The notes: a model not told the origin generated them from the letters alone. Shown: positions 34,122-43,351, counted from the stretch's first letter. The stretch: 64,000 bases of DNA from Candidatus Dormiibacterota bacterium (GCA_035532035.1 DATKRS010000003.1:1-64000); one strand, 5' to 3'. A program made the numbers and translations.

Positions 34122-35332
34122 ACCGACCTCAGCACTTCGCCGACGCAGAGTATCTGCTCGATGGCTTCGCGCACGTCGAAACCAGCGACGAGTTTCGCGC
34201 ACGCCTTCGCCTCGGGCGGCCGCTCAACGTCAAGCTCGGAATAGACCCCACGAGCCCGGATCTTCACCTCGGCTTCATGGTCGTGCTGCACGCCCTTCAG
34301 CGCTTCGCCGAGAGCGGTCACGCGGTGACGCTCATCATCGGCGACTTCACGGCGCGTATCGGCGATCCCAGCGGAAAGAAAGTCACGCGTCCGCAGCTGA
34401 CCGGCGACGAGATCGAAGCGAACATGCAGACCTACCGGCAGCAGGCGTCCAGCGTGCTCGACTTGGAGCGCATTACGATTCGGTACAACTCGGAGTGGCT
34501 CGGTGCGCTTTCGGTCGAAGAGCTCGTGACGCTCGCCGGAAAGACCACGGTCGCGCAGATGCTCGAGCGCAACGACTTTCGCGATCGCTACGAGAGCGGC
34601 GATCCGATCTCGCTGCACGAGCTGCTCTACCCGGTCGCGATGGCGTACGATTCGATCGTCGTCAAGGCGGACGTCGAGCTCGGCGGCGTGGATCAACTGT
34701 TCAACCTGCTCATGGGCCGTCACTACCAGCGTGAGCTCGGCCAGCCGCCGCAGATCTGCGCAATGGTGCCGTTGCTCGTGGGGCTCGACGGCGTGCAGAA
34801 GATGAGCAAGTCGCTGGGCAACTACGTCGGCGTCACCGAGCCGGCGCAGACGCAGTTCGGGAAGCTCATGTCGTTACCGGACGCATTGATCCCGACGTAC
34901 GCACGATATGCGGCATTCCGTTCGGAGGCCGACGTGCAGCAGCTGCAAGCCGATCTTCAGAACGACCGGCTCAGCCCGATGGAGGCGAAGAAGCGAATCA
35001 CGCAGGAGATCGTCGCGCGGTATCACGGGATCGAGGCCGCGAAGGCCGCGGGCGAGTACTTCGAGCGGACGGTACAGCGCAAAGAGTTCCCGGACGATGC
35101 GCCCGAAAGCATCGTCGACACGAGTACGCCGCTCATCAGCAGCGTGCTGGTTGCTTCGGGGCTCGCGGCCAGCAAACGCGAGGCAGAGCGCCTCATCAAA
35201 GGTGGCGGCGTTCGCATCGATGGCGCCGTGATACGAGATCCCAACGCAGAGTGGCAATGGTGGGCCGAGCCGGTGCGGGTGTCGATTGGAGCGCGGAGGT
35301 TTGCGCGGGTAAACGCGCGCCTGTCGCCCTAA
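34118..35332 (+). CDS. tyrS: Tyrosyl-tRNA synthetase
   Basis: A 404-residue class I synthetase. The HIGH-type motif is HLGF (50-53) and KMSKS is at 228-232, followed by LGNYVG. The tyrosine pocket and YPVAMAYDSI segment are present. A C-terminal S4 RNA-binding domain (LLVASGLAASKREAERLIKGG) recognises the long variable arm of tRNA-Tyr. The ATG overlaps the mutS2 stop. It ends two bases from the convergent hslO stop. Confidence 0.95.
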   Translation: MNRPQHFADAEYLLDGFAHVETSDEFRARLRLGRPLNVKLGIDPTSPDLHLGFMVVLHALQRFAESGHAVTLIIGDFTARIGDPSGKKVTRPQLTGDEIEANMQTYRQQASSVLDLERITIRYNSEWLGALSVEELVTLAGKTTVAQMLERNDFRDRYESGDPISLHELLYPVAMAYDSIVVKADVELGGVDQLFNLLMGRHYQRELGQPPQICAMVPLLVGLDGVQKMSKSLGNYVGVTEPAQTQFGKLMSLPDALIPTYARYAAFRSEADVQQLQADLQNDRLSPMEAKKRITQEIVARYHGIEAAKAAGEYFERTVQRKEFPDDAPESIVDTSTPLISSVLVASGLAASKREAERLIKGGGVRIDGAVIRDPNAEWQWWAEPVRVSIGARRFARVNARLSP

Positions 35333-35334
35333 CG

Positions 35335-36219
35335 TTAGCTCACGCGCTGGCTGAGGGCCACGAGTTCTTCGGCGGCAAAAGTATAGTCGTGTTTGCAGTA
35401 TTCGCAGCTCGCGTGCGTCGTGTCGTTCTCCCGCGCCATTTGGCGTAAGTCTTCCGCACCGAGCCCGACGAGCGCGGCCTCGACCTTGTCGCGCGAGCAC
35501 AGACACGCAAACGTAACGGCGAGGCGCCGATGCTCGTGCAGCTCGAGATCGCCGGCAAGGGCGCGTACGAGGTCATCCGCATCGGCGCCGTCGCTCATGA
35601 GCTGCGTGACCGGCGGGAGCGACTGCGCGCGCCGTTCGAGCTCGAGCACGGCACGCTCGTCCGCGCCGGGAAGGACCTGCGCGAGGATGCCACCGGCCGC
35701 AATGACGCCTGCAGGATTTGCGAGCACGCCGAGCGCGACCGCGCTCGGGATCTGCTCCGAGCGAACGAGATATGCTGCGAGGTCTTCGGCGATCTCACCG
35801 GAGTGCAACGCGACGATTCCCATGTACGGCTTGCCCACTTCGTAGGTTTTGGTGACCTGAAGTGAGCCGGAGCCAAGTGCGGCGGCGACGTCGAACTTGC
35901 CGCGCGCGTTCAGTGGCAGATCCACGTGGGGATTGCGCGCGTAGCCACGGGCACCTACCGTGTTTTCGTCGAGCAGCCATGCATCGGCGAAGAGCCCTTC
36001 GATGGGACCGTCGGACGCGATCTGGATCGAGAGGCGTTCTCTGCCCTTCAAGCCCGCGCCGAAGAGCACCGCACCCGCGACGAGCCGCCCGACGGCAGCG
36101 GTTGCGACGGGAGAGAGGTCGTGACGATCGCGGATAGCACGCACGAGATCGGTGACGACCGTCCCGATCACGGTTATGCCGGCAGAAGGGGCGTAGAGAC
36201 TCGAAATGCGGTCGGGCAC
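35335..36219 (-). CDS. hslO: Redox-regulated chaperone Hsp33
   Basis: A 294-residue Hsp33, a cytoplasmic holdase switched on by oxidation. The four zinc cysteines of the redox switch are all present: Cys239 and Cys241 in CLCSRDK, and Cys272 and Cys275 in CEYC. The N-terminal ligand domain has VGRLVAGAVLFGAGLKGRERL and GDGPIEGL-like residues. It starts at a GTG and is transcribed away from aroQ, with 52 bases between the two starts. Confidence 0.95.
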   Translation of the reverse strand: MPDRISSLYAPSAGITVIGTVVTDLVRAIRDRHDLSPVATAAVGRLVAGAVLFGAGLKGRERLSIQIASDGPIEGLFADAWLLDENTVGARGYARNPHVDLPLNARGKFDVAAALGSGSLQVTKTYEVGKPYMGIVALHSGEIAEDLAAYLVRSEQIPSAVALGVLANPAGVIAAGGILAQVLPGADERAVLELERRAQSLPPVTQLMSDGADADDLVRALAGDLELHEHRRLAVTFACLCSRDKVEAALVGLGAEDLRQMARENDTTHASCEYCKHDYTFAAEELVALSQRVS

Positions 36220-36271
36220 CGCTCGGTCTCGGCCGAGGGCTGCGGCATTTCCTCCCAGAAGGCAACGAGCG

Positions 36272-36706
36272 ATGCGCGTTCTGGTGATCCACGGACCGAA
36301 CCTGAACTTGCTTGGCGAGCGGCAACCGGAGATCTACGGATCGCAGTCGCTCGCCGAGATCGATTCAGCGCTCGTGCAGGAGGGGCGCCAACTCGGGACC
36401 GAGGTGCGATGCGTGCAGCACAATGGCGAGGGGCACATTATCGACGCGCTGCACGCGGCGCGCGGCGAGTACGATGCCGTCGTGCTCAATCCTGGAGCGT
36501 ACGCGCACTACTCGCATGCAATTGCCGATGCCGTCGCTTCCATCGGGATACCCGTCGTCGAGGTGCATCTTTCCAACATCGCAGCCCGAGAGCCGTATCG
36601 CCGCGTGAGCGTTACGGCCGCGGCGTGCGCGGGAAGCATTAGCGGCTTCGGGCTGCGCTCCTATCTCTTGGCGCTGCGTGCCGTGCGAGAAATCAGCGGG
36701 AAATGA
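36272..36706 (+). CDS. aroQ: Type II 3-dehydroquinate dehydratase
   Basis: A 144-residue AroQ, which removes water from 3-dehydroquinate in the shikimate pathway. Conserved features are the start IHGPNLNLLGERQPEIYGS with the catalytic Tyr and Arg, LNPGAYAHYSHAIADA, and VEVHLSNIAAREPYR with the catalytic His. The ATG at 36272 gives the standard length. It feeds chorismate for the trpE/trpG genes further upstream. Confidence 0.95.
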   Translation: MRVLVIHGPNLNLLGERQPEIYGSQSLAEIDSALVQEGRQLGTEVRCVQHNGEGHIIDALHAARGEYDAVVLNPGAYAHYSHAIADAVASIGIPVVEVHLSNIAAREPYRRVSVTAAACAGSISGFGLRSYLLALRAVREISGK

Positions 36707-36794
36707 GGCGGGCTGCCCGCAAGCGCGGGAGGAAGCACTGACCTGCCTGCGAAGCGGGAATTACGGTTCCCGCGTTATGAAGGAGATAGAAAGT

Positions 36795-37082
36795 TTGACG
36801 AAAGCCGATCTCGTTGATACCGTTGCCGACGAAGGCGAGTTGTCAAAGCGCCAAGCCGGTCAAATCGTCGATCTCATCCTTGACGAAATAAAAGCGGCGC
36901 TGAAGAAAGGCGACCGCGTCGCACTCACGCCGTTCGGAAGCTTCGTCGTTCGGTCGCGGAAAGCGCGCGAGGGACGCAACCCGAAGACGGGCGAGCGCAT
37001 CAAGATTGCGGCACGCAAAGTGCCGGCGTTCGTTGCCGGGAAGTCCCTCAAGGACGCCGTCGGCGGTTCCCGACGGAAGTAA
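36795..37082 (+). CDS. hup: HU-family DNA-binding protein
   Basis: A 95-residue HU/IHF-type nucleoid protein, starting MTKADLVDTVADEGELSKRQ, with the DNA-inserting arm (FVVRSRKAREGRNPKTGERIKIAARKVPAFVAGKSLKDAV). I prefer the TTG at 36795, which has AAGGAG nine bases upstream and gives the usual HU N-terminus; an in-frame ATG at 36777 overlaps that binding site and would add six residues. A strong hairpin follows the stop. Confidence 0.9.
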   Translation: MTKADLVDTVADEGELSKRQAGQIVDLILDEIKAALKKGDRVALTPFGSFVVRSRKAREGRNPKTGERIKIAARKVPAFVAGKSLKDAVGGSRRK

Positions 37083-37086
37083 GACG

Positions 37087-37114
37087 TGAGAGGTCCTGAA
37101 ACGGACCTCTCACA
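37087..37114 (+). terminator. Perfect hairpin after hup
   Basis: GTGAGAGGTCC and GGACCTCTCAC form an 11-base-pair perfect stem with a six-base loop, starting four bases after the hup stop. No run of T follows, so it may be a terminator that needs other factors, a 3' mRNA stabiliser, or an element shared with the next gene. It also makes the GTG at 37086 an unlikely start for that next gene. Confidence 0.6.
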
Positions 37115-37127
37115 CTCCAACGCAGGC

Positions 37128-37577
37128 ATGCTCGTCACGATCCTGCTTTGCGACGCCGCGCAGGCCGTCGGAGGCAAGCTGTACGTTCTCGGAGGCGGCT
37201 GGTCGATTACCGGACCGCAGCCGGCACCGATGGCCGTAGCCCTCAAGCTCTCCGTTCCGTGGGCCGATGCAAACCGTCGTTTCAACATTCGCATCGTGCT
37301 CGTGGACGCAGACGGTCACCCCGTGCGCTTGCCGACGGGCCCCGACGGCGTGGATCAGAGCGTCGAGGTCCCGTTCGCCTTCGAAGCCGGCCGGCCGGCG
37401 GGATTGGTACCCGGCACGGCGCTCGACGGTTGCTTCGCGGTGAACTTTCCGCCGATGCCGTTGCTCCCTGGGGCGCGCTACGAGTGGCGCGTCGAAGTCG
37501 ACGGCCGCTGCGAGGATGCATGGCGCGTTCCCTTTTCGGTTCGGCCAAACGGCCCGGGCGGGTTCTCTCCCGCCTGA
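37128..37577 (+). CDS. DUF6941-like protein
   Basis: A 149-residue soluble beta-rich protein with the opening MLVTILLCDAAQAVGGKLYVLGG, WSITGP, and SVPWADANRRFNIRIVLVD. This pattern is seen in a conserved uncharacterised family (DUF6941 type) found in actinobacteria and related groups. The ATG at 37128 was chosen because the earlier GTG falls inside a hairpin and its codons do not look conserved. The function is unknown. Confidence 0.7.
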   Translation: MLVTILLCDAAQAVGGKLYVLGGGWSITGPQPAPMAVALKLSVPWADANRRFNIRIVLVDADGHPVRLPTGPDGVDQSVEVPFAFEAGRPAGLVPGTALDGCFAVNFPPMPLLPGARYEWRVEVDGRCEDAWRVPFSVRPNGPGGFSPA

Positions 37578-37597
37578 CGCGAACATTCGTGGCTCGT

Positions 37598-37675
37598 CGG
37601 GCCGTAGCGTAGCTTGGTTAACGCGCAAAGCTGGGGGCTTTGAGAGCGCTGGTTCGAATCCAGTCGGCCCGACCA
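37598..37675 (+). tRNA. tRNA-Pro (anticodon GGG)
   Basis: A complete cloverleaf can be drawn. The acceptor stem is CGGGCCG with CGGCCCG. The D stem is GCGT/ACGC. The anticodon stem CAAAG/CTTTG holds loop CTGGGGG with GGG at 37633-37635. The T arm carries TTCGAAT, and the encoded end is ACCA. The anticodon reads proline codons CCC and CCU. Confidence 0.95.
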
Positions 37676-37691
37676 AACTCCTTTTACGCGG

Positions 37692-38276
37692 TCACGACGC
37701 CTGCACGTCGTACGCAAGCATGTCGTGTCCGAGACGCCGGACGCCGGCGGTGAGAACGTGCTGCTTCGCCGTGCCGTCGTGCATGAGATGCCGCACCTCG
37801 ACGCCTCGCAGCAGTACGGCAGCGTCTGCGATTAGGCGCCGGTGACAACGCCACCAAAGAGTCTCGGAGCACACGGCCGCCGTCTTGTGCAATAACGCGT
37901 CCGTCAAGAGCGTGTCGAGCGCCTCGACGAATGCCGGCGTCTGCATATAATCCGCGTATGCGCGAAACGACGGATTGCGCAACGCCGTATTTGGGCTCTC
38001 GGGTCGTTGTTTGCGAAATCCGCCGAGTGCCGGGCTTCGCGAGTAGGCCGCGCCGCCGAGCTCGGGGACCCAGCGCGCCATCTCCGCCTCCCACACGTGC
38101 GGGAGACGACGGCTCTTCGGAATGGTGCGCACGTCGACGACGTGCTCGAGCGCGGCGCCGCGAATCAGCGCAGCAAGCTCCTGCGCGCTCGCGGTCCCGT
38201 GGCCGAAGGTGTAAAGCGTCTTACCGAAGTGCGGCGAGCGAGTCTTTGAACGCGTCGAGGAACTCGCGCACGTCAC
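37692..38276 (-). CDS. DUF488 family protein
   Basis: A protein of about 194 residues with the DUF488 signature: TLYTFGHGTASAQELAALI near the N-terminus, VVDVRTIPKSRRLPHVW, and SETLWWRCHRRLIADA, with the conserved CHR. The family is widespread and its activity is not settled. No good start lies close to the conserved region; a GTG at 38276 and a TTG at 38291 both overlap the end of the preceding aminotransferase gene, so the N-terminus is uncertain. It is the last gene of the pyrimidine operon strand run but probably not part of the pathway. Confidence 0.8.
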   Translation of the reverse strand: MTCASSSTRSKTRSPHFGKTLYTFGHGTASAQELAALIRGAALEHVVDVRTIPKSRRLPHVWEAEMARWVPELGGAAYSRSPALGGFRKQRPESPNTALRNPSFRAYADYMQTPAFVEALDTLLTDALLHKTAAVCSETLWWRCHRRLIADAAVLLRGVEVRHLMHDGTAKQHVLTAGVRRLGHDMLAYDVQAS

Positions 38277-39504
38277 CGTCGTCGAAGACAAACGGCGGCT
38301 GGATGCGCAGAACGTTCCCGTACCGGCCGCCTTTGCCGATCAACACCTTGCGCTCGCGCATCTGCTCGAGCATCTTCGTTGCAAGATCGGGCGCGACGCG
38401 CTTGCTCGCTCGATCCTGCACGAGCTCGACGCCGATCATCAGGCCCTTGCCGCGCACCTCGCCGATGGACTGAAACGTCGTCGCGAGGTCGCGCAACCCC
38501 GCCATCAACGCCTCGCCCTGGCGTTTGCAGTTGGCGATGAGATCGCGCTTCTGGACCACGTCGATGGTCACGAGTGCCGCGCGCGTTGCCACCGGGTTTC
38601 CGCCGAACGTGTTGATGTGCGGGCCTTTGAAGGTGTCCGCCAGCTCCGGTCGCGTGATCGTGATGCCGATCGGGAAGCCGCTGGCGAGACCTTTCGCCGA
38701 GGTGATCATATCCGGAACGACGCCGTAGGAAGAGACCATGCCGAACCAGCCGTCGCCAAGGCGTCCCCATCCCGTTTGCACTTCGTCCGCGATGAGCAAC
38801 GTGCCGTACGGTGCGAGCGTCTCTTTGAGCACCTTGAAATACTCGAGCGGCGGCGCGACGATGCCGCCGACGCCGGAGATCGTCTCCGCGATCATTGCAG
38901 CGGGGGCGCCGTCGGTCTGCGACTCGACGACGCGCTTCGCGTATTTCGCGCACGCGATCTCGCACGACGGGTACGTCATGCCGAGCGGGCAGCGATAGCA
39001 GTACGGATTGGGAAGAAACGCGACGTGCGGCATCTGCGTAGCGAAGTTCCGCCATTGGCTCTGCCCCGCGAGCGCGACCGTGTACGCCGTGCGCCCATGG
39101 TACGCGTGATCGAGCGAGAGGAGATCGACACTCTTCTTGGACGTGCGGGCGATGAGCGTCGCCATCTCGTTCGCTTCGGACCCGGAGTTGGAGAAGAAAG
39201 ACTTCGTCATGCCCTCCGGCGCGATCTCGGCAATCTTTTCAGCGAGATCGAGCATCGGCTCGTTGAGGTAGAGCGTCGAGGTGTGAATGAGCTCCTTCGC
39301 CTGGTCCGCCACCGCTTGCGCGACGGGCGTGTCGCCGTAGCCGAGCGTGTTCGTGCAGATTCCGGCGAATCCATCGAGGTACTCGTTGCCGGCGTCGTCG
39401 CGCACGTGCGAGCCGTCGCCGCCGACGAGCGTGAGTGGTTGCTCGTAATACGTTTGCTGCGCGGGGAAGAGGTGGCGCTTCGCGCGCTCCGCGTTGTTCT
39501 GCAT
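38221..39504 (-). CDS. Class III aminotransferase of the pyrimidine operon
   Basis: A 427-residue PLP enzyme of the AGXT2/omega-aminotransferase type. It has SNSGSEANE (105-113), DHAYHGRT, LIADEVQTGWGRLG and the PLP Lys271 in ITSAKGLASG. A four-Cys patch (C169, C172, C181, C185) lies around YCYRCPLG. In this operon it should move the amino group of beta-alanine or 3-aminoisobutyrate to pyruvate or glyoxylate, giving malonate or methylmalonate semialdehyde for MmsA. The reading frame stays open far upstream, but the ATG at 39504 (or GTG at 39513) just after the permease stop gives a normal N-terminus. Confidence 0.87.
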   Translation of the reverse strand: MQNNAERAKRHLFPAQQTYYEQPLTLVGGDGSHVRDDAGNEYLDGFAGICTNTLGYGDTPVAQAVADQAKELIHTSTLYLNEPMLDLAEKIAEIAPEGMTKSFFSNSGSEANEMATLIARTSKKSVDLLSLDHAYHGRTAYTVALAGQSQWRNFATQMPHVAFLPNPYCYRCPLGMTYPSCEIACAKYAKRVVESQTDGAPAAMIAETISGVGGIVAPPLEYFKVLKETLAPYGTLLIADEVQTGWGRLGDGWFGMVSSYGVVPDMITSAKGLASGFPIGITITRPELADTFKGPHINTFGGNPVATRAALVTIDVVQKRDLIANCKRQGEALMAGLRDLATTFQSIGEVRGKGLMIGVELVQDRASKRVAPDLATKMLEQMRERKVLIGKGGRYGNVLRIQPPFVFDDGDVREFLDAFKDSLAALR

Positions 39505-39515
39505 CGTTTTCACGG

Positions 39516-41072
39516 TCAAGGAACCTCCGGTGCCGCCCAGGTCACGTCGGGATGGGGAAGGTGGGTTTCGACGCGCGTGATCGCGTCGTACTCTTGTTGC
39601 GAGATGCGCGAGCGGCTGCCCTGCATCAGCAATGCATACGCGGCGAGGCCGCCGGCCAAGCTCAAAACCCAGCCGCCGGACGACACGCGCGTGAAGAAGC
39701 CGTTGAGGCCACCGGCCCAGGGGTGGTGCGGGTCGAGCGCGACCGCGCCGCCGATCGCGAGGAGCCAGCCGATCGCCAGAGCCGCGAGTGCAAACGGATT
39801 GACACCGCCCGCATAGCCGTAGACGCCTTTGGGTGCGTAGAGCTGCGCCAAATCCAGGCGGCGCTTGCGCACGAGCCAGTAATCGGCGATCGCGATTCCG
39901 TCGAACGCACCGAGCATCGCGCCGTAGGCGCCGAGCCAGACGAAGATGTAGTTCGTAAAGCTCGAGAGCAAATACCACGGCTGCATGACGAGCGAGAGCA
40001 AGCCCGTGAAGATGGCGCCGAGCGCAAACGTCACGTGCTTCGGCGCGAGGTTCTCGAATGCGCGCGCCGGCGCCATGACGTTCGCGCCGACGTTGATCGT
40101 AACGGACGAAAGAATGATGATGATGCCCGCGATGACGACGACAGGCGTCGGGAACTTCACGATGAGCTCGACCGGGTTCCAGAGCGCGGTTCCGAAGACC
40201 GCGACGGTCGCGGACGTCACGACGATACCGACGAAGGAGAAGAGCGCCATCGTCAGCGGCATGGAGAAAATCTGTCCGCGAACCTGCGCGCGTTGCGAGG
40301 TCGCGTATCGCGTGTAATCGGGAATATTGAGCGCGAGCGTCGCCCAGAATGCGATGACGCCGACGACCGACGGAGCGAAGCTCGCCCAGAAAGCCGAGCC
40401 GTGAATCTTCGCCGGTTGCGCGAGCAGCGGCCCGAAGCCGCCGGTCGCATGGATCGCCCAAACGAAGAGTGCGATGGCGCCGACCGCGAGCGTCGGAGCG
40501 GAGACCTGCGCGAGCCTCCCAATCGCCTGCGGGCCGCGCATGGCGATGAGCACGTTGACGGCCCAGAAGATTGCGAACGCGATGCCGAGGTGCCAGGACA
40601 GGCCAGTCCACGACGGCACGATTCGCGTCAAGATTGCGTCGAGCGCTTGGCCGGCGAACCACGAGTTGATGCCGAACCATCCCGCCGCGATGACCGCGCG
40701 CGCGAGCGCTGGAACGTGGGCGCCGCGCGTGCCGAACCACAGACGCGCGAAGACGGGATATGGAATACCGAACTTCGTTCCCGCGTGCGAGACGAGGAGA
40801 ATCGCGCCCATGACGATCGTGCTTCCGACGAGAATCGTGAGCACGGCCTCCCACCAGTTCATGCCGAGCGCAATCATGGATGCCGCGAGCGAGTACGTCG
40901 GCAAGCAGATGCACATGCCGATCCACAACGACGCAAACTTCGACGCGGGCCACGAATGCTCGGCTAGTGAGCATGGCCGCAGGTCCTCGTTCCACATCGA
41001 ATGATTCTGCGCAGCCGCCGCTTCGGCGGCATCGGCGAGTACCACGACGTCGCCGACCTGCACTTGCGTCAC
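39516..41072 (-). CDS. NCS1-family nucleobase/hydantoin permease
   Basis: A 518-residue membrane transporter with about 12 helices. The N-terminal motif NEDLRPCSLAEHSWPASKFASLW and the WGINSWFAG-like AAGWFGINSWFAGQAL are NCS1 signatures, and ALNIPDYTRYA lies in the substrate region. It probably imports uracil, thymine or hydantoin-type bases for the enzymes in the same operon. The GTG start overlaps the pydC stop by four bases. Confidence 0.88.
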   Translation of the reverse strand: MTQVQVGDVVVLADAAEAAAAQNHSMWNEDLRPCSLAEHSWPASKFASLWIGMCICLPTYSLAASMIALGMNWWEAVLTILVGSTIVMGAILLVSHAGTKFGIPYPVFARLWFGTRGAHVPALARAVIAAGWFGINSWFAGQALDAILTRIVPSWTGLSWHLGIAFAIFWAVNVLIAMRGPQAIGRLAQVSAPTLAVGAIALFVWAIHATGGFGPLLAQPAKIHGSAFWASFAPSVVGVIAFWATLALNIPDYTRYATSQRAQVRGQIFSMPLTMALFSFVGIVVTSATVAVFGTALWNPVELIVKFPTPVVVIAGIIIILSSVTINVGANVMAPARAFENLAPKHVTFALGAIFTGLLSLVMQPWYLLSSFTNYIFVWLGAYGAMLGAFDGIAIADYWLVRKRRLDLAQLYAPKGVYGYAGGVNPFALAALAIGWLLAIGGAVALDPHHPWAGGLNGFFTRVSSGGWVLSLAGGLAAYALLMQGSRSRISQQEYDAITRVETHLPHPDVTWAAPEVP

Positions 41073-41953
41073 GGCGAGACCATCTCGTCGTACGCGTCGG
41101 GCCGGCGGTCGCGGTAGAACTGCCAGGTGTCGCGCACCTGGCGGATCACGTCGCGATCCATCACGCCGACGACGACCTCGTCCCTATCTCGGCTGCCGAT
41201 GGAAACGATCTGTCCGCGCGGATCGACGAGGTACGATTGCCCGTAAAACTCGCCCATGTTCCACGGCGGCTCCATGCCGACGCGGTTGATCGCGCCGACG
41301 TAGTAGCCGTTGGCGACCGCATGCGCCGGCTGCTCGAGCTTCCAGAGATACTCGGAGAGGCCCGCAACCGTCGCGGAGGGATTGAAGACGATCTCCGCTC
41401 CATTGAGGCCGAGAATGCGCGCACCCTCGGGAAAGTGCCGGTCGTAACAAATGTACACGCCCACCTTCGCAAACGCGGTGTCGAAAACCGGAAAGCCGAG
41501 ATTCCCTGGACGGAAATAGTACTTCTCCCAGAAGCCGCATCCGGGCGGGCCCGCCTGCACCTGCGGGATGTGGTGCTTGCGATACTTGCCGAGATACGAT
41601 CCATCGGCGTCGATCACCGCAGCCGTGTTGTAGTAGAAACCGGGCGCTTCGATCTCGTACATCGGCACGACCAGGACGATGCCGAGCTCTTTGGCGAGGT
41701 TTTGCATGAGCTTTGTCGTCGGCCCGTCGGGAATATACTCTGTCGCCTCGTACCACTTCGTCATTTGCTCGGTGCAGAAGTACGGACCGTAAAAGATCTC
41801 CTGAAGGCAGACGATCTGCGCGCCTTTTCCCTTCGCCTCGCGAATCATGCGCTCGTGCTTGGCGATCGCCGCCTTCTTGTGCTCGTCGACGGGCCGGCTT
41901 CCGTCGACGTCGTTGTGCGCTTGAATCAGCGCAATCGTTACTTTGCTTTCCAT
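41069..41953 (-). CDS. pydC: Beta-ureidopropionase (N-carbamoyl-beta-alanine amidohydrolase)
   Basis: A 294-residue nitrilase-superfamily enzyme with the Glu-Lys-Cys triad: Glu52 in LQEIFYGPYF, Lys126 in KYRKHHIPQ and Cys169 in YICYDRHFPEGAR. It splits N-carbamoyl-beta-alanine into beta-alanine, CO2 and ammonia. The genes before and after it (dihydropyrimidinase and permease) support this over other nitrilases. It lies six bases after pydB. Confidence 0.9.
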   Translation of the reverse strand: MESKVTIALIQAHNDVDGSRPVDEHKKAAIAKHERMIREAKGKGAQIVCLQEIFYGPYFCTEQMTKWYEATEYIPDGPTTKLMQNLAKELGIVLVVPMYEIEAPGFYYNTAAVIDADGSYLGKYRKHHIPQVQAGPPGCGFWEKYYFRPGNLGFPVFDTAFAKVGVYICYDRHFPEGARILGLNGAEIVFNPSATVAGLSEYLWKLEQPAHAVANGYYVGAINRVGMEPPWNMGEFYGQSYLVDPRGQIVSIGSRDRDEVVVGVMDRDVIRQVRDTWQFYRDRRPDAYDEMVSP

Positions 41954-41959
41954 GTACTC

Positions 41960-43351
41960 CTACAGCTGCACGGGGTAGAAGCGTGCGCTCTTGATATGTT
42001 TTCCGGCGCCTTTTTCACCGACGAACGTCTCGCCGTCCGCGACCATGCGTCCGCGCGAGAACACGTAGCGTGGGCGCCCCTTCACCGTCATGCCTTCGAA
42101 GACGTTGTTGTCGACGTTCATATGGTGCGCCTTCGCCGAGATCGTGCGCCGTGCTGCGGGGTCCCAGACGACGATGTCCGCGTCGCTGCCTGCCGCGATC
42201 GTCCCCTTGCGAGGGAAGAGCCCGAAGAGCTTTGCGGGGTTCGTCGAGCCGAGGGCGACGAACGCGTTCAAGCCGAATACGCCGCCGTTCACGCCCACGT
42301 CGTAGAGAATCGCGAGCCGGTCTTCGATGGTCGGGGCGCCGTTGGGAATCTTCGAGAAATCGTTCCTGCCGAGCTCTTTCTGGCCGCAGAGATTGAACGA
42401 GCAGTGATCCGAGCCAAAGCTCTGCAACTCCATGTTCTTGAGCTTGTGCAGGAGAACGCTCTGATTCCACTTTTCGCGGATCGGCGGCGAGAGCACGTAC
42501 TTTGCGCCCTCGAAGTTCGGCCGCTCGTAGTCGCTGAAGTCGCAGACGAGATACTGCGGACAGGTCTCGCCGTAGATCGGCAGGCCGCGCTTGCGGCCGT
42601 CGCTGATTGCATCGGCGGCCATCGCCGACGAAACGTGCACGACGTAGAGCGGCGCGCCAGCGATCTCCGCCAAGCGGATCGCGCGATGCGTCGCTTCGCC
42701 CTCGCACTCGACCGGACGCGTGAGCGCGTGCCACTTCGGCTCGGTCTTCCCCTGCGCGAGCGCTTGCTTCGTGATGACCTCGATCACGTCGCCGTTCTCG
42801 GCGTGCACTTGGACGAGGCCGCCCGCGTCGCGGCAGACTTGAAGCGTCTTGAAGATGGTCTCGTCGTCGACGTACAGCACGTGCTTGTATGCCATGAAGA
42901 CCTTGAACGAGTTGACGCCCTGCTCGCCGATCATCCTCGGAATCTCGGCCATCGTCTCGTCGCGGCCGTCGGCGACCGTGAGATGAAAGGCGTAGTCGAT
43001 GCAGGCTTTGCCCGATGCCTTCTCGTGCCAGGTCTTGACCGCGTCGAGCAGAGAGTTCCCGCGCGTATGCAGCGCGAAATCGACGATCGTCGTCGTACCC
43101 CCCATCGCAGCGCCGCGCGTCCCCGTTTCGAAATCGTCCGCTGTGACGGTGCCGCCGAAGGGCATGTCGAGATGCGTGTGTGGATCGATGCCGCCGGGAA
43201 ACACGTACGCGTCGCTCGCGTCGACGATCTCGTGCTTCTCCGCCGGCAGGCTGCGGCCAATTGCGCTGACGGTCTCGCCTTGGATGAGAACGTCGGCGGG
43301 ATACGTGTCGACAGCCGTGACGACGGTACCGCCCTTAATGAGCGTGCCCAA
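41960..43351 (-). CDS. pydB: Dihydropyrimidinase
   Basis: A 463-residue cyclic amidohydrolase that opens dihydrouracil or dihydrothymine. The two-metal site is complete: His58 and His60 in IDPHTHLDM, carboxylated Lys150 in NSFKVFMAYK, His183 in VHAENGD, His239 in VVHVSS and Asp315 in GSDHCSF. Hydantoinases share this fold; the operon context favours dihydropyrimidinase. It begins at a TTG and overlaps preA by 17 bases. Confidence 0.92.
   Translation of the reverse strand: MGTLIKGGTVVTAVDTYPADVLIQGETVSAIGRSLPAEKHEIVDASDAYVFPGGIDPHTHLDMPFGGTVTADDFETGTRGAAMGGTTTIVDFALHTRGNSLLDAVKTWHEKASGKACIDYAFHLTVADGRDETMAEIPRMIGEQGVNSFKVFMAYKHVLYVDDETIFKTLQVCRDAGGLVQVHAENGDVIEVITKQALAQGKTEPKWHALTRPVECEGEATHRAIRLAEIAGAPLYVVHVSSAMAADAISDGRKRGLPIYGETCPQYLVCDFSDYERPNFEGAKYVLSPPIREKWNQSVLLHKLKNMELQSFGSDHCSFNLCGQKELGRNDFSKIPNGAPTIEDRLAILYDVGVNGGVFGLNAFVALGSTNPAKLFGLFPRKGTIAAGSDADIVVWDPAARRTISAKAHHMNVDNNVFEGMTVKGRPRYVFSRGRMVADGETFVGEKGAGKHIKSARFYPVQL

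Noticed and set aside
37086-37127. GTG at 37086 as start of the DUF6941-like gene
   Set aside because: It would place the start in a perfect hairpin, and the added residues are not typical for the family; the ATG at 37128 gives the conserved N-terminus.
38221-40995. A single 924-residue permease-aminotransferase fusion
   Set aside because: The first 490 residues are an Arg-rich out-of-frame reading of the permease gene. The aminotransferase has its own start at 39504 right after the permease stop.
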